NCBI GenBank assembly: GCA_945949035.1
Contig: CAMFDH010000089.1
Location: 1 to 6,010 of the forward strand
DNA length: 6,010 bases
From: an uncultured Actinomyces sp.
Lineage (GTDB): Bacteria > Actinomycetota > Actinomycetes > Actinomycetales > Actinomycetaceae
Direction: 5' to 3'
Shown: positions 1 through 5,747 of the stretch, piece after piece
Layout of the letters: each line of letters starts with the position of its first letter
How positions within the stretch are numbered: the stretch's first letter is position 1
Made by a program: the position numbers and the translations under genes
Notes under the pieces: generated by a model
What the model was told of the DNA's origin: nothing
Seen by the model: only the letters and a program-made list of their open reading frames with translations
The model's database searches: none

Positions 1-294
1 CGCTACCTGCTGGCCGATGCCGAGCGGGTCAAGAGGGCTTCTCGAGGCGGGGGTGAACTGGAGCGCGACCGGCGCAACTCCGAGGAGATTGCCGAGGTCG
101 AACGTACCCTCACCCGGGTGGAACAGACCCTGGCGGGCCGCATCTACAACCCCGCTGACGCGCGTGAACTGGGTGAGATTCGGCTGCTGATCGAAGAGCT
201 GCGTGTCTCCCTGTTTGCCCAGTCCCTTGGCACCTCGGCCCGGGTTTCTTCGCAGCGTGTGCTGAGGCGGCTTGAGACGCTGGAGCGTCCGTGA
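1..294 (+). CDS. hrpA: ATP-dependent RNA helicase HrpA, C-terminal end (partial)
   Basis: Frame 1 is open from the window edge to a TGA at 292-294, giving the last 97 residues of a longer protein. The tail carries the stretch IEELRVSLFAQSLGT at about residues 64-78 of the fragment. This closely matches the end of the HrpA family's C-terminal domain (DUF3418), where an 'EELRVSLFAQ-LGT' signature is followed by a basic helix. Before it come an ERDRR segment and a Glu/Arg-rich amphipathic stretch, also typical of that domain. HrpA is a DEAH-box RNA helicase, usually about 1,300 residues; the helicase motifs lie upstream of this window, so the call rests on the tail alone. The stop codon overlaps the start of the following SprT-like gene by four bases (GTGA), which suggests co-transcription and translational coupling. 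Identification is from recalled family sequence, not an alignment. Confidence 0.8.
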   Translation, partial: RYLLADAERVKRASRGGGELERDRRNSEEIAEVERTLTRVEQTLAGRIYNPADARELGEIRLLIEELRVSLFAQSLGTSARVSSQRVLRRLETLERP

Positions 295-818
295 CCCAGG
301 ACCTGCAGTCCGGGGAGGGTTTCGATGCGGTTGCGTACGCCCGCTCCGTCCTCGACCACTACGGACTTCACGGGTGGACCGTGCGGTGGGACCGAGCCAA
401 ACGCCGGGCGGGCTGCTGCTACCACTCTCGCAGTGAGATCACCCTGTCGCGAACCCTGGCCCGGATCTACCCCGAAGAGGCCATGCGCAACGTGGTTCTG
501 CACGAGGTCGCCCACGCCCTCGCCGGAGCCAAGCACGGCCACGATACCCACTGGAAGAAGATTGCGGTCCGCGTAGGCGCTGAACCCAAAGCGCTGCTGC
601 CACCCAGCCTGCCGCAACCGGCAGCTGCCTGGGTGGGAACCTGCCCGCGCTGCGGCCTCGGCAAGTCCCTCCACGCTGCGCCGCGACGGGTCGTTTCCTG
701 CGGCAGATGTTCGTCCTCGTTCAGCCGCGAGCACATTCTGGAATGGCACCACCACGGCAAGAAAGCGGTGCCGGGCGGCAGTTACGAGCGGGAACTGCGG
801 CGCATTCGCCGGCGCTGA
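291..818 (+). CDS. SprT-like zinc metalloprotease with C-terminal zinc ribbon
   Basis: This 175-residue protein starts at GTG 291, preceded by GGAG at 282-285 with a 5-base spacer. It has the SprT/Spartan layout. An N-terminal region (about 11-60) leads to HEVAH at residues 71-75, the HExxH zinc-binding and catalytic motif with E72 as the likely general base. The segment GHDTHW at 83-88 follows, in which H84 is the probable third zinc ligand by analogy with the G-H-x-x-x-F/W pattern of the family. A C-terminal zinc ribbon is formed by CPRC at 118-121 and CGRC at 137-140. Length fits bacterial SprT proteins (about 150-170 residues). Eukaryotic Spartan cleaves DNA-protein crosslinks; the substrate of bacterial members is poorly defined, so that role is only an inference here. 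No signal peptide or membrane segment is visible, so it should be cytoplasmic. It ends with an Arg-rich tail (RRIRRR) that could touch nucleic acid. Confidence 0.85.
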   Translation: MTQDLQSGEGFDAVAYARSVLDHYGLHGWTVRWDRAKRRAGCCYHSRSEITLSRTLARIYPEEAMRNVVLHEVAHALAGAKHGHDTHWKKIAVRVGAEPKALLPPSLPQPAAAWVGTCPRCGLGKSLHAAPRRVVSCGRCSSSFSREHILEWHHHGKKAVPGGSYERELRRIRRR

Positions 819-865
819 ACCTTCCACAACCTGGCGCGACCCCACCCAGGGACGATAGTCCCGGT

Positions 866-871
866 TAGTGT
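866..871 (+). promoter_or_regulatory. Candidate -10 element for a leaderless ppc transcript
   Basis: TAGTGT fits the loose actinobacterial -10 pattern TAnnnT and lies six bases before the ppc ATG at 878, so transcription would begin at or next to the start codon. No purine-rich ribosome binding site is present in the bases before that ATG, which agrees with a leaderless message. A second possible -10, GATAGT at 854-859, would give a short leader of about 12 bases instead. No convincing -35 box is seen. This is inference from pattern and spacing only. Confidence 0.35.
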
Positions 872-877
872 TGCAGC

Positions 878-3529
878 ATGTCAGAGATCAGTAACACCCC
901 CCTGTCGACCGAGGAAAGCCCGGAGGCTGAGCACGAGATTGCCGGCCAGCTACGGGCCGATGTCCGCGTGCTTTCGACCCTGCTGGGGCAGATTCTGCAA
1001 GAGAGTGGTTCCCCGGGTCTGCTCGAGGACGTCGAGCGTCTGCGTCACGCCACCATCCGGGCCTACCGTGATCACTCCCCCGAAACATTCGAGCAGGCCA
1101 CCCGCATCGCCGACTCATTCTCGGTGCAGAGGGCGGATGAGGTGGCGCGGGCTTTCACCGTTTACTTCCACCTGGTGAACCTGGCGGAGGAACAGCAGCG
1201 GGTGCGGCGGGTGCGTGATGGGCGTGCAGAGATAGAGGCCGACACCGACACCCTTCCCAAAGCCTTGGTGAAGCGTTCCGATGAGACTGGGGAGGACGAG
1301 GCCGCGCGACGCTTTGCAAAGCTGCGCTTCCACCCGGTCTTCACAGCCCACCCCACCGAGGCGCGGCGTCGCGCTGTGTCCTCAAGTATTCGCCGCCTTT
1401 CCGAACTGCTCACCGAGCGCGACGCGGCGGCAACTGATGTAGCTGCCCAGCGCAGGATCACGCGCGGGCTTCTCGCGGAGATCGACACCCTCTACCGCAC
1501 CTCACCGATTCGGACCACCAGGCCGCGGCCCGAGGACGAGGTGCGCTCGATCATGGCTATCTTCGATACCACCCTGTTCGAAACCATTCCCAACATGTAC
1601 CGCTACGTTGACGATGCGCTGCAGGGTCCCGCTTCGGGCCTGAAGGAACCGGTTGTGCCTGCCTTCATGCGCCTGGGCACCTGGGTCGGCGGGGACCGTG
1701 ACGGCAACCCGTTTGTCACCGCCTCGGTCACTAAGAAGTCGATGGCAATTGCCTCGGACCACATCCTGCGGGGTCTAGAGGGCGCCGCAGACCAACTGGC
1801 CCGCACCGTCACCCTGGACTCCGATGCCACTCCTGCCTCCGATGCCCTGATCCGACTCTGGTTGCAGATGGCCGCGGCGGACGAGGACGGCGCCTCCGAT
1901 GCCACTCTTCGCGCCCCCAACGAACCGCACAAGCAGGTGCTGACGCTGGTGGCCCGCCGCATTTCAGCCACAAGGGCCCGCCACGCCGACCTCGGCTATG
2001 CGGACCCTGCTGAACTGCTGGCTGAACTGCGGGTCGTTCAGGATTCGCTACTTCAGGCTGGCGCTCCGCGACAGGCCTACGGCGATTTGCAGACCCTGAT
2101 CTGGCAGGTCGAGACCTTTGGTTTCCACCTGGCTGAGCTTGAGGTTCGGCAGCACTCTGCTGTTCACGCCCGCAACCTCGAGGCACTGCGACGCGGCGAG
2201 GAACCCACCCCGGAGACGGAGGAGATCCTCGAGGTCTTCCGCGCCATTGCCCAGCTACAGCACCGCTACGGGCCAAGGGCGGCGGGGCGCTACATCGTCT
2301 CATTCACCCAGTCGGCAGATGACCTGGGTGCGGTTTACGAACTGGCCCGCTACTCCGGTGCCGAACCCGTCCTCAACGTCATCCCCCTGTTCGAAACCTT
2401 CGAGGACCTGCGCAATGCCCCGCGGATTCTCGAAGCGGCACTGGCCAACCCCGACCTCGCCCGCAGCCTGGAGCAGCGCGATGGGAAGATCGAGGTCATG
2501 CTGGGCTACTCCGACTCTTCCAAGGATGTCGGCCCCCTGGCTGCGAACCTCGCCCTCTATCAGGCGCAGGCCCAGATCACGCAGTGGGCACTGGACCACG
2601 GCTTCGAGCTAACGCTCTTCCACGGCCGCGGCGGCACTCTCGGGCGCGGGGGCGGACCGACCAACACCGCCATCCTGGCCCAGCCACCCCACTCTGTCGA
2701 CGGTCGCTTCAAGCTGACCGAACAGGGCGAAACCGTCTTTGCGCGCTACGGTGACCCCACCATTGCCATGCGGCACATCGACCAGGTTGCGGGCGCGACA
2801 CTGATGGCCGTGGCGCCCTCGGTTGAGAAACGGAACATCGAGGCAGCCAACAGGTACGCCGAGATCTCTGAGATCCTCAGTACCACCTCACGCGAGCACT
2901 TTGACGCGCTGGTCAAAGCCCCCGGGTTCGCCCCGTGGTTTGCCACCGTGACCCCGATGGAAGAGGTCGGCCACCTGCAACTGGGGTCGAGGCCGGCGAG
3001 GCGCGGACTTTCGGTTGAGTCACTTGAGGACCTGCGGGCCATCCCCTGGGTCTTTGCCTGGTCCCAGGCCCGCATCAACCTGGCCGGATGGTACGGCCTC
3101 GGCACTGCACTGGAGGCGGTTGGAGACGTCGAGCTACTTCAGCGCGCCTACCGCGAATGGCCGCTGCTGCAGACCGTGGTCGACAACGTGGCCATGAGTC
3201 TTGCCAAAGCGGACGCCCGCATCGCGCGCGAGTACCTGGAACTTGGCGACCGTGAAGACCTCACCGAACTGATCCTGGAGGAAATGGAACGCACCCGCCT
3301 CTGGTTGGCCCGCACGGTCGGCGAGGACGAACTGCTCTCCAACCGCCCGGCCCTGCAGACCGCCGTCAAGCTACGTAGCCCCTACGTCGATGCCCTCTCA
3401 CTGTTGCAGCTGCGCGCCCTTCGGGCTCTGCGCCGCGATGATGAGGAAGGTCCGGACACCACCGATTGGGAGCACCTGCTGCTTCTCTCTGTCTCCGGGG
3501 TCTCAGCCGGCCTGCAGAACACAGGGTAA
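878..3529 (+). CDS. ppc: Phosphoenolpyruvate carboxylase
   Basis: PEP carboxylase adds bicarbonate to phosphoenolpyruvate in a Mg2+-dependent reaction, giving oxaloacetate and phosphate to refill the TCA cycle in the cytoplasm. At 883 residues it is full length, the same size as the E. coli enzyme. Family landmarks occur in order: FTAHPTE with catalytic H158; GTWVGGDRDGNP at about 267-278; YSDSSKD with K549; the mobile glycine-rich loop GRGGTLGRGGGP at 583-594 with R584 and R590; GSRPARR with R705; and the QNTG C-terminus. Residues matching the aspartate-inhibition site of E. coli appear present: R590, K777, R833 and N881, so feedback control is probably kept. H158 lies about 20 residues later than in E. 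coli; the extra length includes a charged stretch around 105-140. The ATG at 878 is the only sensible start and lacks a Shine-Dalgarno sequence. No clear terminator follows the TAA. Confidence 0.98.
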   Translation: MSEISNTPLSTEESPEAEHEIAGQLRADVRVLSTLLGQILQESGSPGLLEDVERLRHATIRAYRDHSPETFEQATRIADSFSVQRADEVARAFTVYFHLVNLAEEQQRVRRVRDGRAEIEADTDTLPKALVKRSDETGEDEAARRFAKLRFHPVFTAHPTEARRRAVSSSIRRLSELLTERDAAATDVAAQRRITRGLLAEIDTLYRTSPIRTTRPRPEDEVRSIMAIFDTTLFETIPNMYRYVDDALQGPASGLKEPVVPAFMRLGTWVGGDRDGNPFVTASVTKKSMAIASDHILRGLEGAADQLARTVTLDSDATPASDALIRLWLQMAAADEDGASDATLRAPNEPHKQVLTLVARRISATRARHADLGYADPAELLAELRVVQDSLLQAGAPRQAYGDLQTLIWQVETFGFHLAELEVRQHSAVHARNLEALRRGEEPTPETEEILEVFRAIAQLQHRYGPRAAGRYIVSFTQSADDLGAVYELARYSGAEPVLNVIPLFETFEDLRNAPRILEAALANPDLARSLEQRDGKIEVMLGYSDSSKDVGPLAANLALYQAQAQITQWALDHGFELTLFHGRGGTLGRGGGPTNTAILAQPPHSVDGRFKLTEQGETVFARYGDPTIAMRHIDQVAGATLMAVAPSVEKRNIEAANRYAEISEILSTTSREHFDALVKAPGFAPWFATVTPMEEVGHLQLGSRPARRGLSVESLEDLRAIPWVFAWSQARINLAGWYGLGTALEAVGDVELLQRAYREWPLLQTVVDNVAMSLAKADARIAREYLELGDREDLTELILEEMERTRLWLARTVGEDELLSNRPALQTAVKLRSPYVDALSLLQLRALRALRRDDEEGPDTTDWEHLLLLSVSGVSAGLQNTG

Positions 3530-3575
3530 GCGGGACGAACGTCACAGATTAATCTCCCCGAGCTACCGTAAATGG

Positions 3576-3594
3576 ACATATCGAACCGATACGT
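3576..3594 (+). promoter_or_regulatory. Candidate operator dyad 1 upstream of padR-ino1
   Basis: The 19-base sequence ACATATCGAACCGATACGT is a near-perfect dyad. TATCG (3579-3583) and CGATA (3587-3591) are exact inverted copies around AAC, and the outer AC/GT pair also matches, leaving one mismatched pair. It lies 90 bases before the padR start and just ahead of a -10-like hexamer at 3600-3605, where a repressor could block RNA polymerase. The likely ligand protein is the adjacent PadR regulator, since autoregulation is common in that family. The site does not match the ATGT/ACAT pattern reported for some PadR proteins, so another regulator is possible. Confidence 0.5.
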
Positions 3595-3599
3595 TTTGG

Positions 3600-3605
3600 T
3601 AGTGT
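3600..3605 (+). promoter_or_regulatory. Candidate -10 hexamer for the padR-ino1 promoter
   Basis: TAGTGT fits TAnnnT and is identical to the hexamer proposed before ppc. It sits between the two dyads, so transcription would begin near 3612, giving a leader of about 54 bases to the TTG start. The -35 region (about 3577-3582) would fall inside dyad 1. A competing choice is CATAGT at 3638-3643, which would place dyad 2 between -35 and -10. Either choice puts at least one dyad over the core promoter. Neither has a good -35 match. Confidence 0.35.
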
Positions 3606-3616
3606 TCTGGATGTAG

Positions 3617-3636
3617 CACCGCGATACATCGTGGTG
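3617..3636 (+). promoter_or_regulatory. Candidate operator dyad 2 upstream of padR-ino1
   Basis: CACCGCGATACATCGTGGTG is a 20-base dyad with nine of ten half-site pairs to test: CACC pairs with GGTG and CGAT with ATCG around a central AC, with one mismatched pair (G3621/T3632). It shares CGATAC, and more widely CGATAC-N-T-NN-TGGT, with dyad 1 at a 35-base offset, which suggests that one protein binds both. It also overlaps ATGTA (3611-3615) and TACAT (3625-3629), an inverted pair that recalls PadR-type sites, although the spacing is wider than the 8 bases usually described. In RNA the same sequence would form a short hairpin. Confidence 0.5.
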
Positions 3637-3665
3637 ACATAGTTCAGATAGGCCAGGGATCTTTT

Positions 3666-4256
3666 TTGGGTGTTCGTGGAAGCATGCTTGAGTTAGCCAT
3701 TCTCGGCGAACTCCAGTACCCGCTTCACGGCTACGAGCTTCGCAAGAGGCTTTCCCGCAGCCTGGGGCCGGTGCGTCGACTCTCGTTCGGCTCGCTGTAT
3801 CCCGCGCTGCACCGCCTGGAAGAACGCGGACTCATCCGCGTCACTTCCCCCACGTCTCCCGGTCCTCGTATGCCAGCAAAGACAGGAACTGAGTCGACAT
3901 CCTCGACCCGCAAGCAGGTCACCTACCAGATCACCCCGGTCGGGCAGGAGTACCTCACGGCTCAGCTGGCAACAGCTGACGTGGATGACGACTCTCTTCC
4001 TCTCACAATTGGCCTCATGTCGAAGGCAACTCCGGCAACCCAACTCGCCCTTCTCAAAGAAAGACGCGAGCAGGTTTTGGCGCGCCAAGAGGCGGGTAGA
4101 GAGGCCAAGGAATCACAGGATTTCTGGATTCGCTCCAAGGCGGAACTAGATAGTCAGCAGGCTCAAAGCGAACTTGACTGGCTGAACCATCTCATCCACT
4201 CTGACGGTCCGAAGCCGCCGGTGCAGGGTGGGCCCGAAGAAGTACCAGGTAAATAA
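3666..4256 (+). CDS. PadR-family transcriptional regulator linked to ino1
   Basis: This 196-residue protein has the PadR winged-helix domain at its N-terminus. [22 protein letters not shown] (about 8-29) gives the first helices, and [17 protein letters not shown] (41-57) is the recognition-helix segment, a hallmark of the family. The wing strands are split by a low-complexity Ser/Thr/Pro stretch at about 60-83 before [14 protein letters not shown] charged, Gln/Glu-rich helical C-terminal part (about 120-178) should form the dimerisation coiled coil. TTG 3666 is chosen because AGGGA at 3655-3659 lies about 6 bases upstream and because, as I recall, related actinobacterial proteins have a few residues before the LE-x-A-x-LG motif. 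ATG 3684, giving MLELAILG, is a real alternative with a weaker upstream GTGGA. The gene precedes ino1 by 40 bases on the same strand, a pairing I recall from mycobacteria and streptomycetes. Control of itself and of ino1 is therefore inferred. The signal it senses is unknown. Confidence 0.88.
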   Translation: MGVRGSMLELAILGELQYPLHGYELRKRLSRSLGPVRRLSFGSLYPALHRLEERGLIRVTSPTSPGPRMPAKTGTESTSSTRKQVTYQITPVGQEYLTAQLATADVDDDSLPLTIGLMSKATPATQLALLKERREQVLARQEAGREAKESQDFWIRSKAELDSQQAQSELDWLNHLIHSDGPKPPVQGGPEEVPGK

Positions 4257-4285
4257 GTTGACCGGCTCCGGCTTGTCACCAGTAA

Positions 4286-4290
4286 AAGGA
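4286..4290 (+). promoter_or_regulatory. Ribosome binding site that fixes the ino1 start
   Basis: AAGGA lies six bases before ATG 4297. It decides against an upstream in-frame ATG at 4228, which would overlap padR by 29 bases, add 23 residues that do not look like the family, and lack a ribosome binding site. Confidence 0.8.
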
Positions 4291-4296
4291 AACCGA

Positions 4297-5421
4297 ATGA
4301 GCAAGATTCGCGTTGCGATCGTAGGCGTGGGCAACTGCGCGTCCTCCCTCGTCCAGGGAGTTGAGTACTACAAGGATGCCAAGCCGGAAGATCGCATTCC
4401 GGGCATCATGCACGTCCAGTTTGGTGACTACGACATCGACGACGTCGAGTTCGTAGCCGCGTTCGACGTGGACGAAGACAAGGTTGGCAAGGACCTTTCC
4501 GAAGCCATCTTCTCGGGCCAGAACTGCACCGTTGAGTTCTCGGAGGTGCCCCTGTCCGGCGTCACCGTTCAGCGTGCACCAACCCTCGACGGCATCGGTG
4601 AGTTCTACTCGGACACCATCGTGCAGTCGGACGCAGAGCCTGTCGACGTTGTCGCCGCTCTGAAGGAAGCCAAGGTTGACGTCCTCGTCTCCTACCTTCC
4701 CGTTGGTTCAGAAGAGGCCGACCGCTTCTACGCCCAGGCCGCTATCGACGCCGGCTGTGGCTTCGTCAACTGCCTGCCCGTCTTCATCGCTTCCGACCCG
4801 GTTTGGGCCAAGAAGTTCGAGGACGCCGGTGTGCCGATCGTCGGTGACGACATCAAGAGCCAGTTCGGTGCCACCATTTCGCACCGTGACATCGTTCGCC
4901 TGATGGAAGAGCGCGGCGTCAAGATCGACCGCACCTACCAGCTCAACGTTGGCGGCAACATGGACTTCAAGAACATGCTGCAGCGTTCACGCCTTGAGTC
5001 GAAGAAGATCTCGAAGACCCAGGCTGTCACCTCGAACATGAAGTCAGAGTTCAAGGAGCGCGACATTCACGTTGGCCCTTCGGACTACGTGCCGTGGCTC
5101 GAGGACCGCAAGTTCGCCTTCGTGCGCATTGAGGGCACCACCTTCGGTGATGTTCCGATCCAGATGGAGTACAAGCTTGAGGTCTGGGACTCCCCCAACT
5201 CAGCAGGTATCGTCATCGACGCCATCCGCGCAGCCAAGATTGCTCTTGACCGTGGAATCGGTGGTCCGCTGTGGGCACCGGCCGCTTACTTCATGAAGTC
5301 GCCGCCCATCCAGATGGTCGACAAGGTTGCCCGTGAGAAGGTTGACGCCTTCATCGCCGGTGCACCTAACACCAAGCCGAAGACCGGTGGTCCCGCACAG
5401 ACCGCCGAAATCGAGGACTAA
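4297..5421 (+). CDS. ino1: Inositol-3-phosphate synthase (myo-inositol-1-phosphate synthase)
   Basis: This NAD+-dependent cytoplasmic enzyme converts D-glucose 6-phosphate to 1D-myo-inositol 3-phosphate, the first step towards phosphatidylinositol and, in many actinobacteria, mycothiol. The 374-residue length fits the short bacterial class (about 360-370), well below the eukaryotic form of over 500. The N-terminal Rossmann motif is [13 protein letters not shown] at 6-18. Later family blocks are [13 protein letters not shown] at 133-145, [15 protein letters not shown] at 183-197, [12 protein letters not shown] at 217-228, [20 protein letters not shown] at 259-278, and [19 protein letters not shown] at 291-309. 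K249, K293 and D318 are candidate active-site residues by comparison with characterised homologues, from memory. Codon use is strongly biased: lysine is AAG in every codon I read, with mostly C-ending aromatic and Asp/Asn codons. This suggests high expression and contrasts with the neighbouring padR. No separate promoter is clear in the 40-base gap, so co-transcription with padR or a promoter inside padR is likely. A terminator follows. Confidence 0.97.
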   Translation: MSKIRVAIVGVGNCASSLVQGVEYYKDAKPEDRIPGIMHVQFGDYDIDDVEFVAAFDVDEDKVGKDLSEAIFSGQNCTVEFSEVPLSGVTVQRAPTLDGIGEFYSDTIVQSDAEPVDVVAALKEAKVDVLVSYLPVGSEEADRFYAQAAIDAGCGFVNCLPVFIASDPVWAKKFEDAGVPIVGDDIKSQFGATISHRDIVRLMEERGVKIDRTYQLNVGGNMDFKNMLQRSRLESKKISKTQAVTSNMKSEFKERDIHVGPSDYVPWLEDRKFAFVRIEGTTFGDVPIQMEYKLEVWDSPNSAGIVIDAIRAAKIALDRGIGGPLWAPAAYFMKSPPIQMVDKVAREKVDAFIAGAPNTKPKTGGPAQTAEIED

Positions 5422-5425
5422 GGTT

Positions 5426-5438
5426 CTGGCCTAGCCAG
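5426..5438 (+). other. Small hairpin just after the ino1 stop
   Basis: CTGGC (5426-5430) and GCCAG (5434-5438) form a perfect five-base stem with a three-base loop, starting five bases past the TAA. No T-run follows, so it is not a terminator by itself. It could protect the ino1 3' end or help the stronger hairpin downstream. Confidence 0.4.
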
Positions 5439-5460
5439 GCTCACTTCTCTCAACTGCCAG

Positions 5461-5492
5461 GGGGCGCTTCCACAAGCTGGAGGCGCCCCTTT
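5461..5492 (+). terminator. Rho-independent terminator after ino1
   Basis: GGGGCGCTTCC (5461-5471) pairs with GGAGGCGCCCC (5479-5489) over eleven base pairs, with a single G-U wobble, closing a seven-base loop. TTT follows at 5490-5492 and then GCT. The tail is short, as is usual in GC-rich actinobacteria. It lies 39 bases past the ino1 stop and should end the padR-ino1 transcript. No T-run is present on the opposite side, so it is unlikely to serve the minus-strand gene. Confidence 0.85.
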
Positions 5493-5498
5493 GCTCTA

Positions 5499-5527
5499 CC
5501 TCCGCAGGTGCCGTGGTCCTCCGCAGG
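5499..5527. repeat. Direct repeat CCTCCGCAGG, with a third copy inverted
   Basis: CCTCCGCAGG occurs at 5499-5508 and again at 5518-5527, 19 bases apart. Its exact reverse complement, CCTGCGGAGG, lies at 5562-5571. The second and third copies are part of the long inverted repeat that follows; the first lies mostly outside it. Three copies of a ten-base word within 73 bases are unlikely to be chance. Confidence 0.8.
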
Positions 5528-5583
5528 GGTGTTTTCGGACCCGAAACAGCCGGAATTGCTACCTGCGGAGGACCACGGCACCT
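5506..5583. repeat. Perfect 22-bp inverted repeat with a 34-bp centre
   Basis: The left arm 5506-5527 and the right arm 5562-5583 are exact reverse complements over all 22 bases; the match ends at both sides (C5505/T5584 and G5528/A5561). The 34-base centre contains a second palindrome, TTTCGG (5533-5538) and CCGAAA (5541-5546) around AC, so the whole unit can fold as a nested hairpin or cruciform. No T-run follows on either strand, so a standard terminator is unlikely. It lies between convergent genes and contains no convincing coding frame. Possible identities are a dispersed intergenic palindromic repeat, a miniature mobile element, or a protein-binding or recombination site. I cannot tell these apart from one copy. 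Confidence 0.85.
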
Positions 5584-5747
5584 TTGGAGAGCCAAGACGC
5601 ACAGGAACTCTCACCCAGACGTGGGTGCAGGCAAGACTTTGTACGCGAGCACAGAGGGAAGTCCAATCGCAAGTGCAAGTGCGGGCACAATCGAGTGTGG
5701 AGGCACTGGTTCCGGTGCCAGCCCGGATGCAGGCTCAAGTGTGTCGG
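5584..5747. other. Non-coding, hairpin-rich remainder of the convergent intergenic region
   Basis: No gene is supported here. Several small structures are visible: TTGG/CCAA (5584-5595); CACCCA/TGGGTG with a GACG loop (5612-5627, six perfect pairs); CTTTGT/ACAGAG (5637-5656, one wobble); and GGCACTGGTTCCGGTGCC (5702-5719, a near-perfect 18-base dyad). Hexamer repetition is also seen: CAAGTG occurs twice in tandem at 5670-5681, flanked in the same six-base register by CAATCG at 5664-5669 and 5688-5693. Frames on both strands are open by chance of composition, none with a plausible start site. Together with the inverted repeat just upstream this may be one structured element. Confidence 0.4.

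Noticed and set aside
144..845. Minus-strand open frame of 233 codons across the hrpA tail and SprT-like gene
   Set aside because: It is antisense to two genes with clear family motifs, has no recognisable domain, and reflects the GC-rich codon bias of the sense strand.
1809..2612. Long open frames of 164 codons on both strands inside ppc
   Set aside because: They are shadows of the ppc frame: Arg/Pro/Ser-rich composition, no family motifs, and full overlap with a conserved enzyme.
3646..3667. Possible terminator for ppc: AGAT/ATCT stem followed by six Ts
   Set aside because: The stem has only four pairs and a nine-base loop, and the T-run abuts the padR start. A working terminator here would cut off padR-ino1 from the upstream dyad-controlled promoter.
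4228..4296. Upstream ATG that would extend inositol-3-phosphate synthase by 23 residues
   Set aside because: The extension overlaps padR, lacks a ribosome binding site and lies before the usual family start; AAGGA six bases before ATG 4297 marks the true start.
4257..4296. Promoter or riboswitch between padR and ino1
   Set aside because: TTGACC at 4258-4263 and GTAAAA at 4282-4287 have a roughly suitable spacing, but transcription would begin at or past the ribosome binding site. Forty bases is too short for a known riboswitch class.
5499..5571. Short CRISPR-like array from the CCTCCGCAGG copies
   Set aside because: The units are only ten bases, two spacings differ, one copy is inverted, and there are no cas genes in view.
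5562..5747. Minus-strand frame open for 62 codons directly beyond the TlpA-like stop, in the same phase
   Set aside because: It could suggest stop-codon readthrough, but the TlpA-like protein already ends where its fold normally ends. The extra peptide is Cys/His/Arg/Leu-rich with no recognisable domain, and part of it is the palindrome arm. Conservation of the frame in relatives would be needed to revive it.
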